Assembly: GCA_034440635.1 (NCBI GenBank)
Contig: JAOTON010001669.1
Location: forward strand, 1,431,501 to 1,495,500
Direction: 5' to 3'
DNA from: Lepas anatifera
Lineage: Eukaryota > Arthropoda > Thecostraca > Lepadidae
DNA: 64,000 nucleotides
Shown here: positions 37,004 to 49,379 of the stretch, piece after piece
Numbering within the stretch: position 1 is the stretch's first letter
Layout: the number at the start of each line of letters is the position of its first letter
Position numbers and translations under genes: made by a program
The notes under the pieces: generated by a model
What the model was told of the DNA's origin: nothing
Database searches by the model: none
Seen by the model: only the letters and a program-made list of their open reading frames with translations

Positions 37004-39565
37004 CGTGCCAAGGGTGCACTGGCTCAGAGAGGGTGCACGACGCACGTGAACCCAGTGCAATCGCCTGGCTACCGGCAATGCAATTGATTCACCTGCTGAT
37101 GGTCCCCCGTTTAATGAGCCGAATTATATCATTTTCGTAGTTTGGCTTGTAATGATTGCCCACCCCGGCCCGTTTTAATGAGACGGCACCCGTGAGGCCC
37201 CGCACATTCCACATCCCTAATTTTACCCGTGATGTACGTAACCGTCCTCCGTCTGTAGACATTTCAAGTATGATTTAACTCCTTATGACCCTCCGTTATA
37301 TCATTTATTTGCCTGGCGGACCCCTAAGATAAAGTATTATATAAAGCAAAATGAAACACGCTGAAAAGTTTTTGTTTGCTCTTGTTGTCGTAAGATTTGA
37401 ATACTTTACTATTGTGGAAAGTTTTTTTTGCTTTTGATATAGTTTCTTTCTTACCTGGACCACAGGACTAGACGTATAGTTATGCGTGATTTGTACACGA
37501 GCACAAACAGAATTAGACTTGTCTTGTGTTAAATGGTATTGAATGCTCATAGAAAACCGTTGTTTTTACATGGAAATTTTAATTATGAAAAACTTAAACT
37601 CTCGCTGTATGCCTCCCAGCATTGGGAATTCGGTGGTTGGCTACCCAGAAAAAGATAAAACGACGAGACGTTCCCATTGTTTCCATTCTCCTTAAAACAA
37701 GAGACGACTCGCAGCAGCCTCCAGTACCAAAGGCTTGAAACGCATCTTTTGAAATCGTGATCTCCATCCGTTTTACGACGCTCCCGACGGTTTCTGCTAA
37801 CGAACTTCTTTGCGGTTACGCAGCAGGGCCGGCGAGCGACTAGAAGAGTAATTGAAGACCGACTCCTGGGCTGGAGGTCCCCATAACTCTGCCCGGGCCC
37901 AGCAGGGGACCGCAGCCACTAACAAGAAACAGAATCGCGTCATCTAGCTAAGGGTAGATGCTAAGGCCGACATGTGAAAAAGATCGTTGAGATTTAGTTT
38001 CAGAAGCTGCTAGCTGTTTCAACGAAGCGCTGAGTTCAGTGACCGTGACTGCTGACGCCTGTTTTCAGCGACCGGCAGTTACCTAACAAAAACGACTTAG
38101 ATACGTAGCGTGCCAGGAATGTCAAGATAGTCCTGTGTTAGGAATAGTTTGGAAGATACGAGATATTGTAGCACGCTAGATAGGAGCTTCTGGATCTGAT
38201 ATGATTTATGCCGTGGGTATGTGGCCCTTGATATCGTGTTAAGCCGTGCTGTGACGAGATTCTTGTGCTCTGCAATGCTGCAGAGTTGACAAGTCGGATG
38301 ACGCCGTGGCAGGTCCCGTATCCGCCTATGACATGGCCGGGAAGTGTTCCCGCTATCGCTGGCAACAGGCAGCGTGTATGATCGGTGTACAAAAAAACAC
38401 CAATACCGATCCGGTAATCTATGCGACAGACCCTGGTTTCACGGGTAATTTTTTGTCGTTATGCTGACACCGTGCTGTTACTGGCTACGCATTGACGGCA
38501 TCAGAGCTAGTGTCCCCGACTCCAGAATAGCCTGATATGTGGCGCAGACCGGGGAAATAATTCAGCATCATAAAGGCTGATTAAACTCAAAAGCGTACAG
38601 CTGGTTAGTGGCAGAACAGGAGAAGATGCTGGTAACAGGGTGAATGACAAGCAGCAGCCAGCCCTGACATAGCACCCCCGCCTGGGGTCCGGTCTGGTGT
38701 TTGACTGGTCGGGTCTGGACTGGCAGGTGAAATATTTGCGCATATCTTTTCGGTGATCATGGGAGGACGTCGCTCATTTCCTATGGGTGGTCTGGGTGAT
38801 CCTCTATATGTAACCCATAGGATCAAATTATTTTGTCTTTTTATGATTATTGAGAATGTATTATTTAAAAGGAATAGGGGCGGACTGCCTGATCAGATTT
38901 TTTTTGGGAGGGGGGTTGGCTGGAGCACGGTCCACTCGATACCGGATCGGTATTGCAGTAATGGAACTTGACACCTCTGGTTAATACTGCCGCTGTTACT
39001 ATGCTGTGCTATCGTCTCTGTTATGAGTAATGGCTGCCGAAGAGAAACGGCAATCGTGGGAGCGCTGCCATTATGCTCAAGCTGTAACAATCGAGTTCCT
39101 ATTTGGAGCGTAATTAATTCGCACCATTCCTTTGCGGCGTCTGCCGCCCCAATTCCAATCGACGCCCTCCCCTATGTCCCCAATCTCGTTCCCGACGTTA
39201 TCGCAAGGCACAAGGTGCCGCAACGCGAACAAAGAACCGCCACGTCGAAACGGACGCGCGCTGGCCACCCTGAGCCAGCCGGGCTCCCTCAGGGGCGGCC
39301 ATTCGGGCCGTTCTACTTTGGCGTGGAGATCGGCCCGGCTCCGACCCGCTATCACGCAGGGGCGCACGAGCCTTTGTTCGCGCCAGAGAACCCACGAAAT
39401 GGCGCTTAGTTACGAGCGGTTCCTGCCACAGGGAAATGAGCGTGAAAATGGCTGTCAGAGGTGCAGGCCTCTTCGAGCCGAGGTGACCCCGATTTGAAGC
39501 GCCGTGGACTCACGCTAGACAGAGTGTCTAGTTTTACACAGAATCTATCCGCGTTCGAAGTTACG

Positions 39566-39567
<2 letters not shown>
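37004..39567. other. unassigned stretch
   Basis: No gene, RNA or clear repeat is recognised. 39130-39500 is GC-rich with overlapping frames on both strands, none with a known domain. Confidence 0.4.

Positions 39568-39624
<57 letters not shown>
39568..39624 (+). repeat. (CT)n microsatellite
   Basis: An uninterrupted CT run of about 57 bases. Confidence 0.97.
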
Positions 39625-39626
<2 letters not shown>

Positions 39627-40600
39627 CTTGTTGATATCCCTCAGGACCTTTTTCGTTTCATCTCACTGTCTTGCTTATGTTTTTGCCTTTCTTCTTATCC
39701 TCTTTCCATTTCAAACCTCAACCATCTTTGTCCGTTCTTTTTCTTGAATTTCGCCGTCGCATCGAGCCGACACACCCTATCCATTTAATTATCTTTCTCG
39801 CAGCTCGCAATAGCAAACTGGCCCCTTAGGTCAGAGAGGAAAAATGTATTGCTGAAAGTAAGGAAGAATATTCATTCATTTTCTTTCATTGGCTATGGTA
39901 ATCTTCGGAAGAGCCCTGTATACGTTCCCCTTATCTGGCGCTGTCCGCTTCCAGACTCGACCGTCATCTTTTTGTCCATCATCCTTTGATGGCGTGCTGG
40001 TGCTGCAGCACTCGCGGAAGTTGGATGGACTAGCCAGCCTTCCCGCCGTGACGTTTTTCTTGTCATCCGAGTCGGTGTGGCTCCCTCTCTGCCCACGCTG
40101 GATGTTAGGTGTCACTCTCCTCCACGCACCGTTCTCAGCATGGGTGGAGTCTCGGGGCGCCGCCTGTGATCGCGCGCAGGGTTTTGCACAGGCCACCATC
40201 TCGCCTTCGAAGACGTGACTAATGTTCAATGGCAGATGCGACAAGAATGGGTGAGCAGCTGTTGGCGACTCAGAGGCGCTGATCAGAAGGAGTTCGACGA
40301 GAGGCCCAATACCTCACGGGTCCGGATACGATTCTGAGGCTGCAATTACTGGTTCCTCTTGCAAGTTCTAATTATTCCTTAAAAAACGGAGATGGTTTGA
40401 ACCTTTGTTGGCATGTTGAATGTCTGCAAGAAGTATCACTTCTGTTGTTTTACTTCTTAACTGATTTTAATATTCTATTATATTCGTAGTATTGTTTTAG
40501 TATATTCGTTTTATGAATTATCTTTGACAGTAGATTGCTCTTGGGATAGCTTGTTCAGTATGTTCTGGTCAAGATTTCCTTATGAAGCACTTATACGAAC
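39625..40600. other. unassigned stretch
   Basis: Overlapping frames on both strands at 39876-40244 show no recognisable domain. I see nothing else here. Confidence 0.4.
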
Positions 40601-42303
40601 TTATCACGCGCCCCGCTGGAGTTCCCTGGCATGACGCGCCCCGCTGGGGGGGCATATTTAGTCCCCCCTCCGTATATCATTTCCCAGGAAAGCTAAATAA
40701 AAATTGTGAACGATGCTCGAAAGCTCTTGACGAAACGAACAGAAATTATACGAAGTATTTAAATGTCAGGTCAATATTGAGGTCAGCATAGGTCAAAAAA
40801 GGTTTCATGGGCTTACAACAGGGCAGAGTATGTTTTCCTCTCTAGATGTCTACTCAGCGGAGCTAGAACAAATATTTATGCATCATTGGATTCCACTCAT
40901 CGTGGCAAATTGAATGCTGTATAGTATGACCCTGCTAGGTCAAATTGTGAAAATGACCTGACATCGAGCTAGGTCAGGGTCACAGGGTAACCTGGCATGG
41001 ACATGTTGCATATCATTCGACTCCCCCGTGACAATATAACAAAAATGCAAGCAAAATAGGAGCTTTATTTCAATTCAGTGAGAAGTTATTGGCAAAACAG
41101 TTGTTTTTTTTGTTATGATACCTTCGTTAGTGTGGTCACGTTGATGTATATTATTTGTACCTATCACGGTGGTGGACATGTTATTTTGTACCATATACTG
41201 TGGTGGAAGTGGTGGAAGTGATGGGGTATATGTGTAATGCTTATGTTGTGCGCGTGCGTTGCATCGTTACTATTTGTAACATCTGGTGGTGGGCGCATTT
41301 TTAAGTGTAACGCTTTTAAACCACTAGTTCGACAACGGATAGGGTGATCGACCATGGTGGAATTTTTGAGGGCTGCCACTGGTTGCACCGCCCCGCCCGT
41401 AATAGGGACTGGCACGGTAAATATTGTGTCCTGTAATCGATTTGGGATTTAGGATTTCGATTGATTAGAAACGTTGGGGTTTGCGGCACTGGTCGCCTGG
41501 TGGTACCTGGGGGCACGGTCCCCTGCGTGGCACCTGGGAGCACTGGTCACCGCGTGCCCTGGGACCACCTTTGTCTGTTCTTTGGCTTTTTTTGTTTGGC
41601 TGTGGTCTGGTGTTGGATGACTTCTATTGATGACTGATCATTTTGACCATTTTTGCGACATAATGCACGATTTCCTGCCTTGTTCTATTGTGACGGTATG
41701 ATCCGGCGTAAGTAATATCCTATTACTTGATCTGTTTCCCCTTTCCCACGAACTATCAAACACAAACTTAAAAACTTCACAGTCACTGTATGCTCCTATA
41801 ACCTGACATGATCCTTGAGAGGTCAGATGGTCGTAAACACAACTTTATGGTTAAGATCGGGTTAAGAATACACTGTGTGAGGATATTCAGCGTTATCTAT
41901 CTGATATTTACTGAAAATGAGCCCGTAAATTTTTCACCACAGACTTAGGTATATAATGGGGTGACCAAAAATTGACCCTTCCTTAGGTCAACAATATCAA
42001 AATTCCGAGACAGCATATTTGTAGACCTTAATGACTTTATCATATTGTGAACGTTTCAAACTGATCGATTGGCAGATGTTCCTTAGGCGCCGCTTCAAAC
42101 TCGTGATTTTAGGTTTTGAGATTGGGTCATTTGACCTTGAATAGTTCTTTGACCTGACATGACCTGACCTAAAAAAATTGGTCAGATGCGTAAAATTGAT
42201 CAGGGATAAGGCACGGTAAGTTTCGTTGCTCTGCGTCTCTTTGTTTTTGCGTTATCTGGGAAAAACCAGGAGGGGGCGAATTCCCCCCAGCGGGGCGTGT
42301 CAA
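40601..42303 (+). mobile_element. TTAA-type DNA element, family A, copy with insertion
   Basis: The left end is TTATCACGCGCCCCGCTGG with the doubled block (GACGCGCCCCGCTGGGG about 30 bases on). The right end is CCCCCCAGCGGGGCGTGTCAA. Internal order equals 1462-2517, but about 680 bases at 41101-41785 are extra. The terminal TTAA has mutated to TTAT and TCAA, so this copy is older than the one at 6341. Confidence 0.7.
41101..41785. mobile_element. unidentified insertion within the family A element
   Basis: The interval falls between GAAGTTATTGGCAAAACA and TATGCTCC..AACCTGACATGA, which are nearly adjacent in the copies at 1950 and 6865. It holds GTGGTGGAAGTGGTGGAAGT and a run of GGCACCTGG-type words near 41500-41560. 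No ends or coding function were recognised. Confidence 0.5.
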
Positions 42304-42582
42304 TATATAAGTTGATAGACCCGAAATTTTTTTACTGGAAACAGCTCTGCTTTGCATAGTCATGTCGCCACCTCTGGGATCTAGCTGTGTATCCTGAAGC
42401 TCTTATTTTGGCAGCAGAGTAAAGGGCTGCGTTTCGTACGGTTTGTCTCCGTAGATGAATTTCGTGCGACCTCTAACCGTACAGCCTGCTCGAGTGTCCT
42501 CGGAGTCTGCGAACGGCAGTTTGAGTAACCTATGTGGCCTTGTTATCGATGGATTCTACTCCAGCTGTAAATCGTACACACA

Positions 42583-42597
42583 CTCTCTCTCTCTCTC

Positions 42598-42687
<90 letters not shown>
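42583..42687 (+). repeat. (CT)n microsatellite
   Basis: About 105 bases of CT with one CA step at 42599-42600. Confidence 0.97.
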
Positions 42688-42689
<2 letters not shown>

Positions 42690-43600
42690 TCCTCAGCATT
42701 ACGCTTTACGCCGTCCCTTTCCCAAGTTCCCCTACCAGCCTGGGCGCGAGGGTCCCTCTGACTGCCTTTTAACCGCGGCAATTGCCTCAACTCGCCGTTC
42801 TGATGGGCTCAATTGGAAGATCGGCGCCGAGTATGCGAAGGCTGATGGGAGCACGGGGGGCAGGAAATGGGGGGAGGGGTCTGGCCTCGGCAACGTTGGC
42901 GCTGGATGCCGTCTGGCTCCGCGCACGAAATGGCCGTACCTGCTGGAAGCGCCGGAGCCCTCCACGCGATGGCTTCTGGGAAGGACGAGCCCTGACGTCC
43001 TTCTCTTGCTGTTGTCGGCGAGGCGTGCGCCCGAGTTGCAGCCCGGCGTGTGACGCGGGACAGGCGGCTGGTGTTTATTGCTATCGGTAAGTATGTATGA
43101 ATGCAGTGCGTTTGCAGACTGCGCTGCAGCCGGCACGTTCTATAGCAGGTGCTCAGCGGATGACTGATGGTTTTGTATTGAGATATCGCGCCGAGTCCCC
43201 GCGCTCATTGAGTCTGGTCTGTTCTTTATGATGCTCTGCGCCTTCTGTCTCCAGCTTTCATTGAGGCCGCATTTTGAGATCTGGCTGATTTCCGCAGTGT
43301 GGTGATTTGAATAAATAGGCGTTCATTGTCTGTTTCTGCCCTCTTTTTGTCACCACGATTCAAGTGTCCCCTAATTGGTGCGTGGCATTCTTTGTATAGG
43401 GACCACCGGTCCTTGTTTGCTCAACATTTGTGAACACTTTCAATAAAGGACCATTATTTTGTGTTATACACAGATGTGTGATCAAAACATCTACGCGTAT
43501 CGTGTCTTCCATTCATTTGGCTCACTCGGTGATATTCATTGTCCTCTTCCGGTGGCCTTCTCATGCGCTATTCTATGGAACGCCGCATAGGCGAGTTCAG
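42690..43600. other. unassigned GC-rich stretch
   Basis: Frames on both strands (for example 42732-43136 minus) lack known domains. AATAAA occurs at about 43309 and 43440, so a transcript end is possible, but I cannot support a gene. Confidence 0.35.
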
Positions 43601-43810
43601 GATTTCTGAGTGGGTAGGCGCATGGTCAGGGGTGCCACCTAGATCAATGGGTCGCTCTTTTTGGCGGAAATACCTATCTGGTGCTTAAATCCCACTGCGT
43701 TGGCGCTGATGCTCGCATCCTGAGGGAGGATGGGAAGCGATATTCAATCATTTCAGGGAGCGCCGATGGTTGGGGGAAGTGCCCTTGCCCCACCCCCTGA
43801 ATCCACCAAT
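43600..43810 (+). mobile_element. diverged hAT-like MITE remnant
   Basis: GCATCCTGAGGGAGGATGGG, AAGCGATATTCAATCATTTC and AGGGAGCGCCGATGG correspond in order to blocks of 14519-14790. The left end is unclear. Confidence 0.4.
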
Positions 43811-44819
43811 TCAACGCTGTAAACGGGATGCGCACCTATCGCATACAGTGTTCTAGCTCCTCTGACATTCATCCTAGCGTGGATATCATCGATCAATTTT
43901 GTCTTGGTCCCAGGCCATCCCTCGTTACCCAATTGAATCTTGACCCTAAGGGACGATGATAGTTCGCGGGAGGACAATCCGGTTTCTCTGGAATCCCTGG
44001 TCAATTCATTACCTTAGGCACTTTAGGACCCCTCTTCTCCACTGGTAATTTCTGGGAACTAACTACGTGCTGTTGTTTTGGCTGGCCATTTTTCTTACAG
44101 GCATGCCTGTTCATGACCTTGTAAAATAAAATATTGAAAGTTTTTTTCCATTTTCAGTTCCTCTTAGAATGAGAATGCAAACGTGGTTAGCTAGCTAGCA
44201 AAGTGCACGCGGAGCAGCTCTCGCCGTTGTTGTGTAACCTGGTCACTCCGCCCCACCGCCAGGACATACATAGGTACATCTATCCATGCATTATTTTTCT
44301 CCCGGAAATTCCCACTCAGATCAAGGCCAGCCTCGGCGATGCCAGAGTGCGCGGTAGCCACCCCGAGGGCAGCTGACCTTGAGTGCCTTCGAGGTCACGC
44401 AGGCGCCGGGGCCTGAGGGCACCATTAGATAGATGCGCGCCGGTGTGGGGCGGCGCGGTTCTCCTGACGCAGGGGTCCATCGCATTTGCTTGGTGCACTT
44501 ACCTCAGGCGAGCGTCAGTCGGCTGGTCCAGCAAGCAGGCGCAATCATTTGGAGACCCTTAAGAGAGTGCCGGAATCGGTGAGAGTGTACTAGACTGTTT
44601 CGCAATGTACTGAGAACCCGTCCTGAACGAGTGTTAAACTCTCAGCGGCGGTACCAATTACTGACGATTTTCGTCGAAAGGGGCCGACAAAAAAAACGCC
44701 AAAAATATTTTATTTTCCGGAAAGACTCGAAAACTGATCCGTTTGACGGCATGGCGTGAATGTATGAAGGTACACTAGTTGCTGCGTTTTCATGTGATTT
44801 ATCGGGGCATAGGACCGTC
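43811..44819. other. unassigned stretch
   Basis: No gene or repeat is recognised. Confidence 0.4.
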
Positions 44820-45675
44820 GTCACGGAGGTCAAGGTCAAAAGTCATTGGTAAAGGTCAGTTCTCATTTCCTGCCAAACAAATGCTATAGTCCTAGTAATT
44901 ATGTACTTTATAGGTAGTATAGCATATTGTGACCTCATAGGTCAATGACCTCAAATGAACTTGACCCAAAAATTGTAGGAAAGACTCTGCGACCTTCCGT
45001 CTATGACCCAGTCAGCCTCAGTGGCGGATCCAGAGGGGGGGCAAAAAAGGCAATTGCCCCCAAATGGAAAAGCTCGGGGCAAAACTATGTTTTTGCCCCC
45101 CCCAAAGCGATCGACCTCCTTTTTCCCCGACTCCTTTTAAGTTTATAGGCAAAATTTTGGTGCTTTAACTCTCAACTTCAAACGGAACCAGTTAAGTTCA
45201 GTGAAAATATCGGGCCTTGGATAGGAAAAAAGGATCTTGAGCTCATATTTTTCAGCCCGTGACGTTTTTTTTGCTTCTTGCCTCAAACATTCGTACCGGG
45301 AAGTCACATTTTAGCGCAATTTTGCGTTGCGCGACGTTTTTTTTTTGCTTTTCGACTTTGGTTTGCCCCTCCCAAACCGACCGGCTAGATCCGCCACTGG
45401 TCAGCCTTTAGCTTATTCCCGCCTTTTTCCCGCATAATCACGGCATTTGACGATAGATCCCCAGCATGGCCAAGATTTGACCTTTATGACCGCGTTTGAC
45501 CTTGGAATATATTGAACTAGGTCAATAAAAATTGTTCATGATGTAGGTCACCATAGCCCAACCCATCCCCTCAAGCGGAGTTTTTCTACGTCTTAGTTTC
45601 CGAGATCTTAGAGGGGCCTACCAGGCCCCCTCCAGTGCGCGTTAGTGCCACACCCCTCTCCAGTGCGGGTGTTAA
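44820..45675 (-). mobile_element. TTAA-type DNA element, family D, truncated, holding a MITE
   Basis: It matches the copy at 61437-62358 in reverse. Examples are TATTGTGACCTCATAGGTCA, TTGACCCAAAAATTG, and the right end CCCCTCCAGTGCGCGTTAG then CCAGTGCGGGTGTTAA at 45675. Its middle is interrupted by the MITE at 45019-45399. The other end is not recognisable. Confidence 0.6.
45019..45399. mobile_element. hAT-type MITE, clean 381-bp copy
   Basis: The ends are CAGTGGCGGATCCAGAGG and GGCTAGATCCGCCACTG, with the exact 8-bp direct repeat GTCAGCCT at 45011-45018 and 45400-45407. This uninterrupted copy is the reference for the LINE-carrying relatives at 3487-4328 and 51552-53110. It has no coding frame of significance. 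Confidence 0.92.
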
Positions 45676-45921
45676 ATTGCAGGGATGGGGGAGGGGGAGT
45701 GGATCTGGTCACTCTCAGGGGGAGACAAGGGGGACAAGGCCAAAACTAACACACTGTTTGGGAGAGTGGTATCGAGGCAGTTTACATGCTGCTACCTTCA
45801 GAATGCTTGCAAAGGGTTACCGTGGAAGGCAGGAGAAATGGCTAAAGCCAGTGACGGATCCAAGGGGGGCCAGGGGCCCCGGGCCCTTCCCCCTTGGCTC
45901 CGAACGCCTCAGCATAGCTTA

Positions 45922-45956
45922 GCTCATATCGGGCGCCGAAGGCGCCCGATATGAGC
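45922..45956. repeat. perfect 16-bp hairpin near the left end of the hAT element
   Basis: GCTCATATCGGGCGCC and GGCGCCCGATATGAGC flank a GAA loop. A decayed equivalent is at about 56433-56462 in the 680-bp relative, so it is an ancestral part of the family. The arms contain GGCGCC, the core of the satellite that follows. Confidence 0.9.
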
Positions 45957-46159
45957 GGCGCGCCTGTACCCATTTCGTGCGCCAAGGTGGTAGATACCAC
46001 TTATTCCACTTGAATTAACACATAGTCCTTCAAACCATGGCAAAGCGCCCCTGGCCCAACACTAAATGTCTTCACTGGTCTTTTGCGCCCCGGTAAAATG
46101 TTGAAGAAGAAATTTAGAAAGCTAACAAAAGCGCCCCGGCAAAGAAAAGGCGCCACTAG

Positions 46160-47880
46160 ATAGCAGGATTGCGCCATGGGGAACTAATGCACCCCTGAGT
46201 AGCCTAGGCGCCCCCTGGATGAAGCGCTCCTGGGTAGCCTAGGCGCCCCCTGGATGAAGCGCCCTACGGATATAATATGCGCCCTTGGCTAGGAAAGGCG
46301 CCCCTGGGCAGCAAAGGCAAATATTGGTAACATAGGTGCCCTGGACAGCATAAGCGCCCCTTAGATAGAAGTGGGCGCTTTAGGAAAATAGGATGCTCAC
46401 CTTGGGTAGAAAAAGGCGCTCTTTGATAGCCTAGGCGCCCACTGGAAAAAGCGCCCTACGGATGTCATATGCATCCTTGGATAGCAACGGCGCCCCTGGA
46501 CAGCAAAGACAACCCTGGATAACACAAGTGCTGTGGACAGCAAAGGCGCCCCTGGGTAGCAAAGGCGCCCCTAGGAAGGCAAAACTTCGATAGAAAAGCC
46601 GCCTTTGGATAGCCTAGGCGCCCCTGGATGAAGCGCCCTACGGATATAATATGCGCCCTTGGCTAGGAAAGGCGCCCCTGGGCAGCAAAGGCAAATATTG
46701 GTAACATAGGTGCCCTGGACGGCATAAGAGCCCCTTAGATAGAAATAGGCGCTTTAGGAAAATAAAATGCTCACCTTGGGTAGAAAAAGGCGCCCTTTGA
46801 TAGCCTAGGCGCCCCCTGGATAAACTAGGTGCCCGAGAATGAAAACGAGCGCCCCACTGGGGAAGTACAGGCTCCCTCTGTATAACATAGATGTCCCTTA
46901 CCCACCTTCAGCTGCCGTGGATTGGAGCAGCGCCCCTCAAGAGCAAAGGCGTCCCTGGACAAAAAGCCGCCTCCGGGTATCAAAGGCCCTCCTAGATAAC
47001 ATATGCACCCCTTAGATAGAAATAGGCGCTCCAGGAAAGCAAAATGCGCCCCTTGGTTAAAAAAGGTGCCCTTGAATAGCAAAGGCGTCCCTGGACAGCA
47101 AAGGCAAATCTGGGAAACATAGGTGCCCTGGACAGAATAGGAGCCCCTTAGATAGAAATAGTCACTTCAGGAAAATGGATGCAAACCTTGGATAGAAAAA
47201 ATGCCCTTTGATAGTCCAGGCGCCCACTGGATAAAGCGCCCACGGATATCATATGCACTTTTGGATAGCAAAGGCGCCACTGGACAGCAAAGACAACCCT
47301 GGATAACACAAGTGCTTTGGACAGCAAAGGCGCCCCTGGATAGCAAAGGCGCCCCTAGGAAGGCACTCCTTCGATAGTAAAGGCGTCTTTGGATAGCCTA
47401 GGCGCCCCCTACATAAACTAGGTTCCCTGAGAAGGAAAATGAGCGTCCCATTGGAAAGTACAGGCTCCCCCTGTATAACTTAGATGTCCCTTATCCATCC
47501 TCAGCTACCCTGGATTGGAGCAGCGCCCCTCAAGAGCAAAGGCGCCGCTGGACAAAAAGGCGTCTCCGTATATCAAGGGCACTCCTAGATAATATATACA
47601 CCCCTTACATAGAAATAGGCACTTCAGGGAAAGTGAAAGGCAGCCTTTGGTTGGGACGGCGCCCTTGGACAGCCTAGGCGCCCTTTGCATAAAGCGCCCT
47701 ACATATATCATATGCGCCCTTGGATAGCAAAGGCACCCCTGGACAGCAAAGTTAGCCCTTCTTGAAATAGATGATCTGGACAGCATAGGCGGCCATAGAT
47801 AAACTAGGCGCTTGAGAAAGAAAACAAGCGCCTCACCTGAGAGTACAGGCGCCCCCAGGATATCATAGGTGTCCCTTTCC
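46160..47880 (+). repeat. GGCGCC-rich satellite, block 1
   Basis: The basic unit is about 20-24 bases: GGCGCCCCTGGATAGCAAA with variants. A higher-order unit is visible: the string around GAAGCGCCCTACGGATATAA and the following 190 bases recurs about 375 bases on (46250 and 46626), with more diverged forms near 47230 and 47690. Frames in it are artefacts. Confidence 0.9.
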
Positions 47881-48190
47881 ATCTGCAGCTGCCCTACTGT
47901 CTATGGTTTGGCACACCTGTCCGACAGTCGCACGCTCTGTTACAGGGCTCGAGCGCTCAATTTGAGCATGGACTGCCTTTAACCACATTTCATTAACCTA
48001 TAACTGAAGGCTAAGTGCTCCATCGCTGCAGCCGGGTGCCTTTTTCAGTATGTGCGCTCCACTTCCGAGAACGCTGCCCTCACCAACCAGCAGTCCTCCC
48101 CGCTCAGCAGATGAGCGCCTCTTTCTGATAACTAGGCACTTTATTTCAGTGTTCGAGCGCCTTATTTCAGAATTGTTATTCTCCATCTAT
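47881..48190. other. spacer between satellite blocks
   Basis: Mostly non-repetitive sequence with scattered GAGCGC words. No gene is recognised. Confidence 0.4.
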
Positions 48191-49370
48191 TTTGGGCTCC
48201 TTCTGGATTGCAGAGGCACCCCCTCAAGTGCAAAGGCGCCCCTGGATAGAAAAGTGCACCCCATGTTTGCAAAGGCGCTCCAAGATAGCATATGCGCCCC
48301 TTCGATGGAAATAGGCACTCCAGGAAAGTAAAATTCTCCCTATGGGTGGCAAAGGTGCCCCTTAACAGCGACGGCAGCCCTAGATAACAAAGGTTCTCTG
48401 GACAGCATAGGTGCCCTTGGATAAACTGGTGCCCGAAAGAGAAAAAATAGCGCCTCACCGGAGACAAAAAAACACCCCAGGATAACGTAGGAGCATGTTT
48501 TTCAATCATGTCTGTGATTGAAAAATACACCTAGACAGCATATGCGCCCCTGGATAGAAAGACACCCCTGGGCAGTAACGGCGCCCCTGGAAAGCAATAG
48601 TGCGCCCCTGTGGAGAAAAAAGCCGCCTCCTGAATAACCTAGGCACAGCCCCCGAAATATCGGATGCCCGTGGATAGAACAGATTGCCTTGAATAAAACA
48701 TAGGGCCTGGATAGTAAAGGCGCCCTTTGATAGCATAAGCGTTCCTTAGCAACAATATGGGCGCTACATGAGCTCAAGGTTCACACGCACCTAAGCCCAA
48801 TAATAGAGCAATCAATCGATGCCAAAGCACTCCTTAAAGCACGGGCGCCAAACTTCCTGAGAAGTAAAGGCGCCTCTGGGTAGCAAAGGCGACCCTCGAC
48901 AGTGGTGTAGGTATTCCTGAATAACAGCAGCGTCCCTTGATAAGAATAGCCCCAAGATGGCACAGGTACCCTGCTGATAGGAAAAGCGCCCCTGAATATC
49001 AGAGGCACCCTCTGAATGAGGTGTCCATGTAGAGCATAAGGGCGCCCTATGTATAGCAAATTTCCGTCCCCTGGATAGCCTAAGCGCCCCTTGCATAGGG
49101 TAGGCGCCACTGGGTAGTATAGGTTACCACCTTGAATAAAAATACGCCCCTCAATACCAAGGTGAACCTGGATAAGAAAAAGCTCCCCTTGGGCACTGGG
49201 TATCAAAGGCACCTCCGGAACAACAAAGATGCCTCTGGATAGCTGAGTTTCGTCCATTGGGGAGCAAAGGCGCCCCTGGGTGGCACAGGTGCCTCATCGA
49301 AGTAAAGGCCCCTCCAGAGAGCATAGGTGTCCCTGATGAGCACAGGTACTCCTGGACAGCCCCTAAAAGA
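48190..49370 (+). repeat. GGCGCC-rich satellite, block 2
   Basis: The same unit as block 1 but more diverged (GGCGCCCCTGGATAGAAA, GGTGCCCTTGGATAAAC and similar). Units average about 22 bases. Confidence 0.85.
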
Positions 49371-49379
49371 CGTTGCATA

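Noticed and set aside
39023..39497. Two overlapping frames of 128 and 121 codons
   Set aside because: Open in several frames and on both strands because of GC-rich composition; no domain recognised.
42455..42790. Frames with Ser-Leu or Arg-Glu runs
   Set aside because: Same artefact over a (CT)n tract.
48781..49257. Long minus-strand frames in the GGCGCC satellite
   Set aside because: Low-complexity repeat translation; no conserved domain and no agreement between units.
46160..49370. CRISPR-like array
   Set aside because: Units are contiguous and degenerate with no unique spacers of fixed length; the locus is eukaryotic and the array is a satellite within an hAT-type element.
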